A DNA stretch of 8,558 nt, from NCBI GenBank assembly GCA_900553965.1, contig USFX01000114.1, positions 1 to 8,558 of the forward strand, given 5' to 3'. The notes under the pieces were generated by a model. That model saw only the letters and a list, made by a program, of their open reading frames with translations, did no database searches and had not been told where the DNA came from. This DNA is from an uncultured Prevotella sp. (GTDB taxonomy: Bacteria > Bacteroidota > Bacteroidia > Bacteroidales > Bacteroidaceae). Made by a program: the position numbers and the translations under genes. How positions within the stretch are numbered: the first letter of the stretch is position 1; every line of letters begins with the position of its first letter. Shown here piece after piece: positions 6,682-8,558 of the stretch.

Positions 6682-8558
6682 CTACTTCACCACAATCTTG
6701 CGGTAGCGTCCGTCATGCCTTATCACATATACGCCGCTGGAAGGAAGCGTGACCGCCATGTCCGCAGCGGCCGCCGCAGAGTGGTATATCACACGGCCCG
6801 AGAGGTCGCTCACCGTCACGTCACTTCCGGCCGGAAGCACGACCCGACGTCCCTCCAAGCGGAGGCCGGAGACGACCGGAACGGCACCGACGGAGGTGTT
6901 CACATCTGACGTCGTGGTCACGGCAATCTCGTTGGAGCGCCTTGAAAGTTCCGTGCCGTCGGTCGCCGTGACCGTATAATAGTATGTCGTGGCAGCTGAC
7001 AGGCCCGTTACCGTCAGGCTGACGGCATTGACCGCCGTGAACCGTCCGAAGACGACGGTCCTGCGTTCGCCGCCCCACTCAATATTCACATCGTCGATGG
7101 CCACCGAGCCCGCGCCGCTCCGCTGATAGGAGATGCGTACCGAGCGTATGCCCTCGGGAATGTCATCGACGGTCGTGACGGTGCCGCCCACGGCGTTTTC
7201 CACCGCCAGTTCCGTCAGGGTGGTCCATTCGCCGGTCTCACCGCGCCCCAAGACGACCAGCCGGTTGTCTTCTGAAGCGCTGACACCACGATGCCAGAAT
7301 GTCAGCGAACGCACGTCGTCGTCAAACTTCGGCGAGGTCAGCGAGGCGTAATTGACCGCAAAGCGCAGCGACGGCACGGCCTCGCCGGCGTAAGCCGCAT
7401 TGGCGTAGGTCAGGCTCGTGTTGGTCGTCCAGCCCTCGGGCATGGCCTTGATGCCGCCCGTGAAGTCCACTGACGACTGTAGCGGCTCACCTATCTCCTT
7501 GCTGTAGACCTCAACGTCGTAGCTTCCGGCACCGTCCAGCGCCTTCCAATGAGCAGTGAACGAATTGTCTGAGACGTCGGTTGCGGCAAGGGCTTCGGGC
7601 GTGAAATGGCGGAACGAGGGCGCACCGGTAGTGACGCTGATTTCGTTTGAGGCCGCGCTGACAGTGCCGTCGACGCTGACATAGACGACGTAGAAGTATT
7701 CCGTGGCCGGTTCGAGACCCTTAACCTCGGCTGACGTGACGTCGCCGACAGGTGCATGGCTGTAGCCGGACACATTATTATATATTACCCTTCCGCCTGC
7801 GGAAACGGTCTTTGTATATACCGACAGTTCGTATGTCACGCCCTCGTCTTCCGACGGCAACCAGTGGGCGGTGAAGCCTTCGGCATGGATGTCGGTCGCT
7901 TCAGTGGCAGTTACGGGATCAGGCGGCAGCATGCCGCCGGCCACCTTGAACGTTATCAGTCCGTCGGTCTCCGTGATTTCCGTCAGCGGCAGGTTGAGCG
8001 ATCGACCGGCCCATGTCTTCATCGACGGGCGGGTGTTGTCGGTGAACGACGTTATGCCGCTCGTTCCGGGGAAAGCGTCGCCGTCGCGCGAAGCATCACT
8101 CTGTGTCCCATCGGCCTCCTCCAGATCGACATATTGATGGTAAGCGCTGTTGTTGACCGTGTTCTGATTCCATACATACTGGTCGAAATCGACGTGCCAG
8201 ACGAGCATGCCGTGGCCCGGGATATATTTGTCCCATCCCGTCTGCTGGCGGTTTTCGAACAGGAAGAACTCGTTTTCATCGCCTGTCTTTATGATGTAGG
8301 CCTCGTTCGTGGAGATGTTTTTCAGCCTCACATTGGCCGGTCCGTCGAGCACGCGGGGCGTCATCCAGCCGAGTGAATAGCGCTCGTAGGCCGAATAGAG
8401 CGGCGGTGTGCATCCGCCGTTGTTGTAGGGGCCGTAGTCGAGCACGGACCACGCGCCGGGAGTGAACGCCGAGGTGTAGCTCGTGGCGTAGAGGTCGGGC
8501 AGACCCATGACGTGGGAGAACTCGTGGATGAACGTTCCGACACCGTCGGGACGCGACC
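6682..8558 (-). CDS. M6-family secreted metalloprotease with FN3 domains and T9SS tail (5' end outside window)
   Basis: The reading frame is open from the right edge (first full codon at 8556), so the signal peptide, propeptide and N-terminal catalytic part are missing. 624 residues are visible. The zinc site HEFSHVMGLPD (8494-8526) fits HExxHxxGxxD, with two His ligands, the catalytic Glu and the downstream Asp typical of immune-inhibitor-A-like M6 peptidases. AWSVLDYGPYNNGG and YSAYERYSLGW follow, as in this family. The catalytic region ends near 7940. Then come an FN3 (~7624-7920), a second FN3 interrupted by a jelly-roll insert (~7075-7482), and a C-terminal domain (~6682-6876) with VTVSDLSGRVIY and GVYVIRHDGRYRKIVVK. 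That is the pattern of the T9SS type A sorting domain, normally removed after export. The expected role is an extracellular or surface protease. The internal Met at 8508 lies inside the zinc motif and is not the start. Confidence 0.9.
   Translation of the reverse strand, partial: SRPDGVGTFIHEFSHVMGLPDLYATSYTSAFTPGAWSVLDYGPYNNGGCTPPLYSAYERYSLGWMTPRVLDGPANVRLKNISTNEAYIIKTGDENEFFLFENRQQTGWDKYIPGHGMLVWHVDFDQYVWNQNTVNNSAYHQYVDLEEADGTQSDASRDGDAFPGTSGITSFTDNTRPSMKTWAGRSLNLPLTEITETDGLITFKVAGGMLPPDPVTATEATDIHAEGFTAHWLPSEDEGVTYELSVYTKTVSAGGRVIYNNVSGYSHAPVGDVTSAEVKGLEPATEYFYVVYVSVDGTVSAASNEISVTTGAPSFRHFTPEALAATDVSDNSFTAHWKALDGAGSYDVEVYSKEIGEPLQSSVDFTGGIKAMPEGWTTNTSLTYANAAYAGEAVPSLRFAVNYASLTSPKFDDDVRSLTFWHRGVSASEDNRLVVLGRGETGEWTTLTELAVENAVGGTVTTVDDIPEGIRSVRISYQRSGAGSVAIDDVNIEWGGERRTVVFGRFTAVNAVSLTVTGLSAATTYYYTVTATDGTELSRRSNEIAVTTTSDVNTSVGAVPVVSGLRLEGRRVVLPAGSDVTVSDLSGRVIYHSAAAAADMAVTLPSSGVYVIRHDGRYRKIVVK

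Noticed and set aside
1..8558. CRISPR arrays, tRNA or rRNA genes, complete insertion sequences
   Set aside because: No regularly spaced repeats, cloverleaf-type sequence, rRNA signature or transposase was seen on either strand.

Overview
The window looks like part of a Bacteroidales genome, most likely Prevotellaceae or a close relative. The evidence is a secreted M6 metalloprotease with a type IX secretion (T9SS) tail, a very large gingipain-adhesin-like secreted protein, a kinase/RapZ-type fusion, a DUF4143-type ATPase fragment, and a Bacteroidetes-style promoter (TTTG, 19 bases, TAnnTTTG). All supported genes lie on the minus strand, so the window reads right to left. Species-level assignment is not possible from sequence alone.

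From the right edge: (1) The 3' part of an M6-family metalloprotease gene (6682 to beyond 8558). It carries the zinc motif HEFSHVMGLPD, fibronectin type III (FN3) domains, one of them interrupted by a beta-sandwich, and a full T9SS C-terminal domain. (2) A 206-base gap with small hairpins and no recognisable promoter. (3) A 1396-residue secreted multidomain protein (2285-6475) with a signal peptide, a charged helical segment, two tandem beta modules that share the motif WVKGT, FN3, CARDB and jelly-roll domains, a gingipain/HagA-type adhesin domain nested inside an FN3, and a short tail ending in the same basic/valine pattern as T9SS tails. (4) A strong intrinsic terminator (2196-2236), followed at once by a consensus promoter (2156-2186). 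(5) A fusion gene (599-2147) joining an aminoglycoside-phosphotransferase/AmgK-like sugar kinase to a RapZ-type C-terminal domain. It is interrupted by one extra base near 1283. (6) A large perfect hairpin (527-581) just after its stop codon. (7) An AT-rich stretch (1-520) with a 10-bp inverted repeat and the first ~40 codons of an AAA ATPase that is cut off just after its Walker A motif.

The protease and the adhesin-like protein probably form an outward-facing pair, exported through the Sec system and then T9SS to the cell surface or medium. There they could degrade host or dietary protein and bind surfaces or glycans. The kinase-RapZ fusion is unrelated to this. It probably belongs to amino-sugar (MurNAc/GlcNAc) salvage and sensing for cell-wall metabolism. 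The left end has a base composition unlike the GC-rich genes beside it and looks like a degraded or rearranged junction.

The most interesting items are the amino-sugar-kinase/RapZ fusion with its frameshift and nearly leaderless promoter, the shared domain-inside-FN3 architecture of the two neighbouring exported proteins, and the long hairpin at 523-585.
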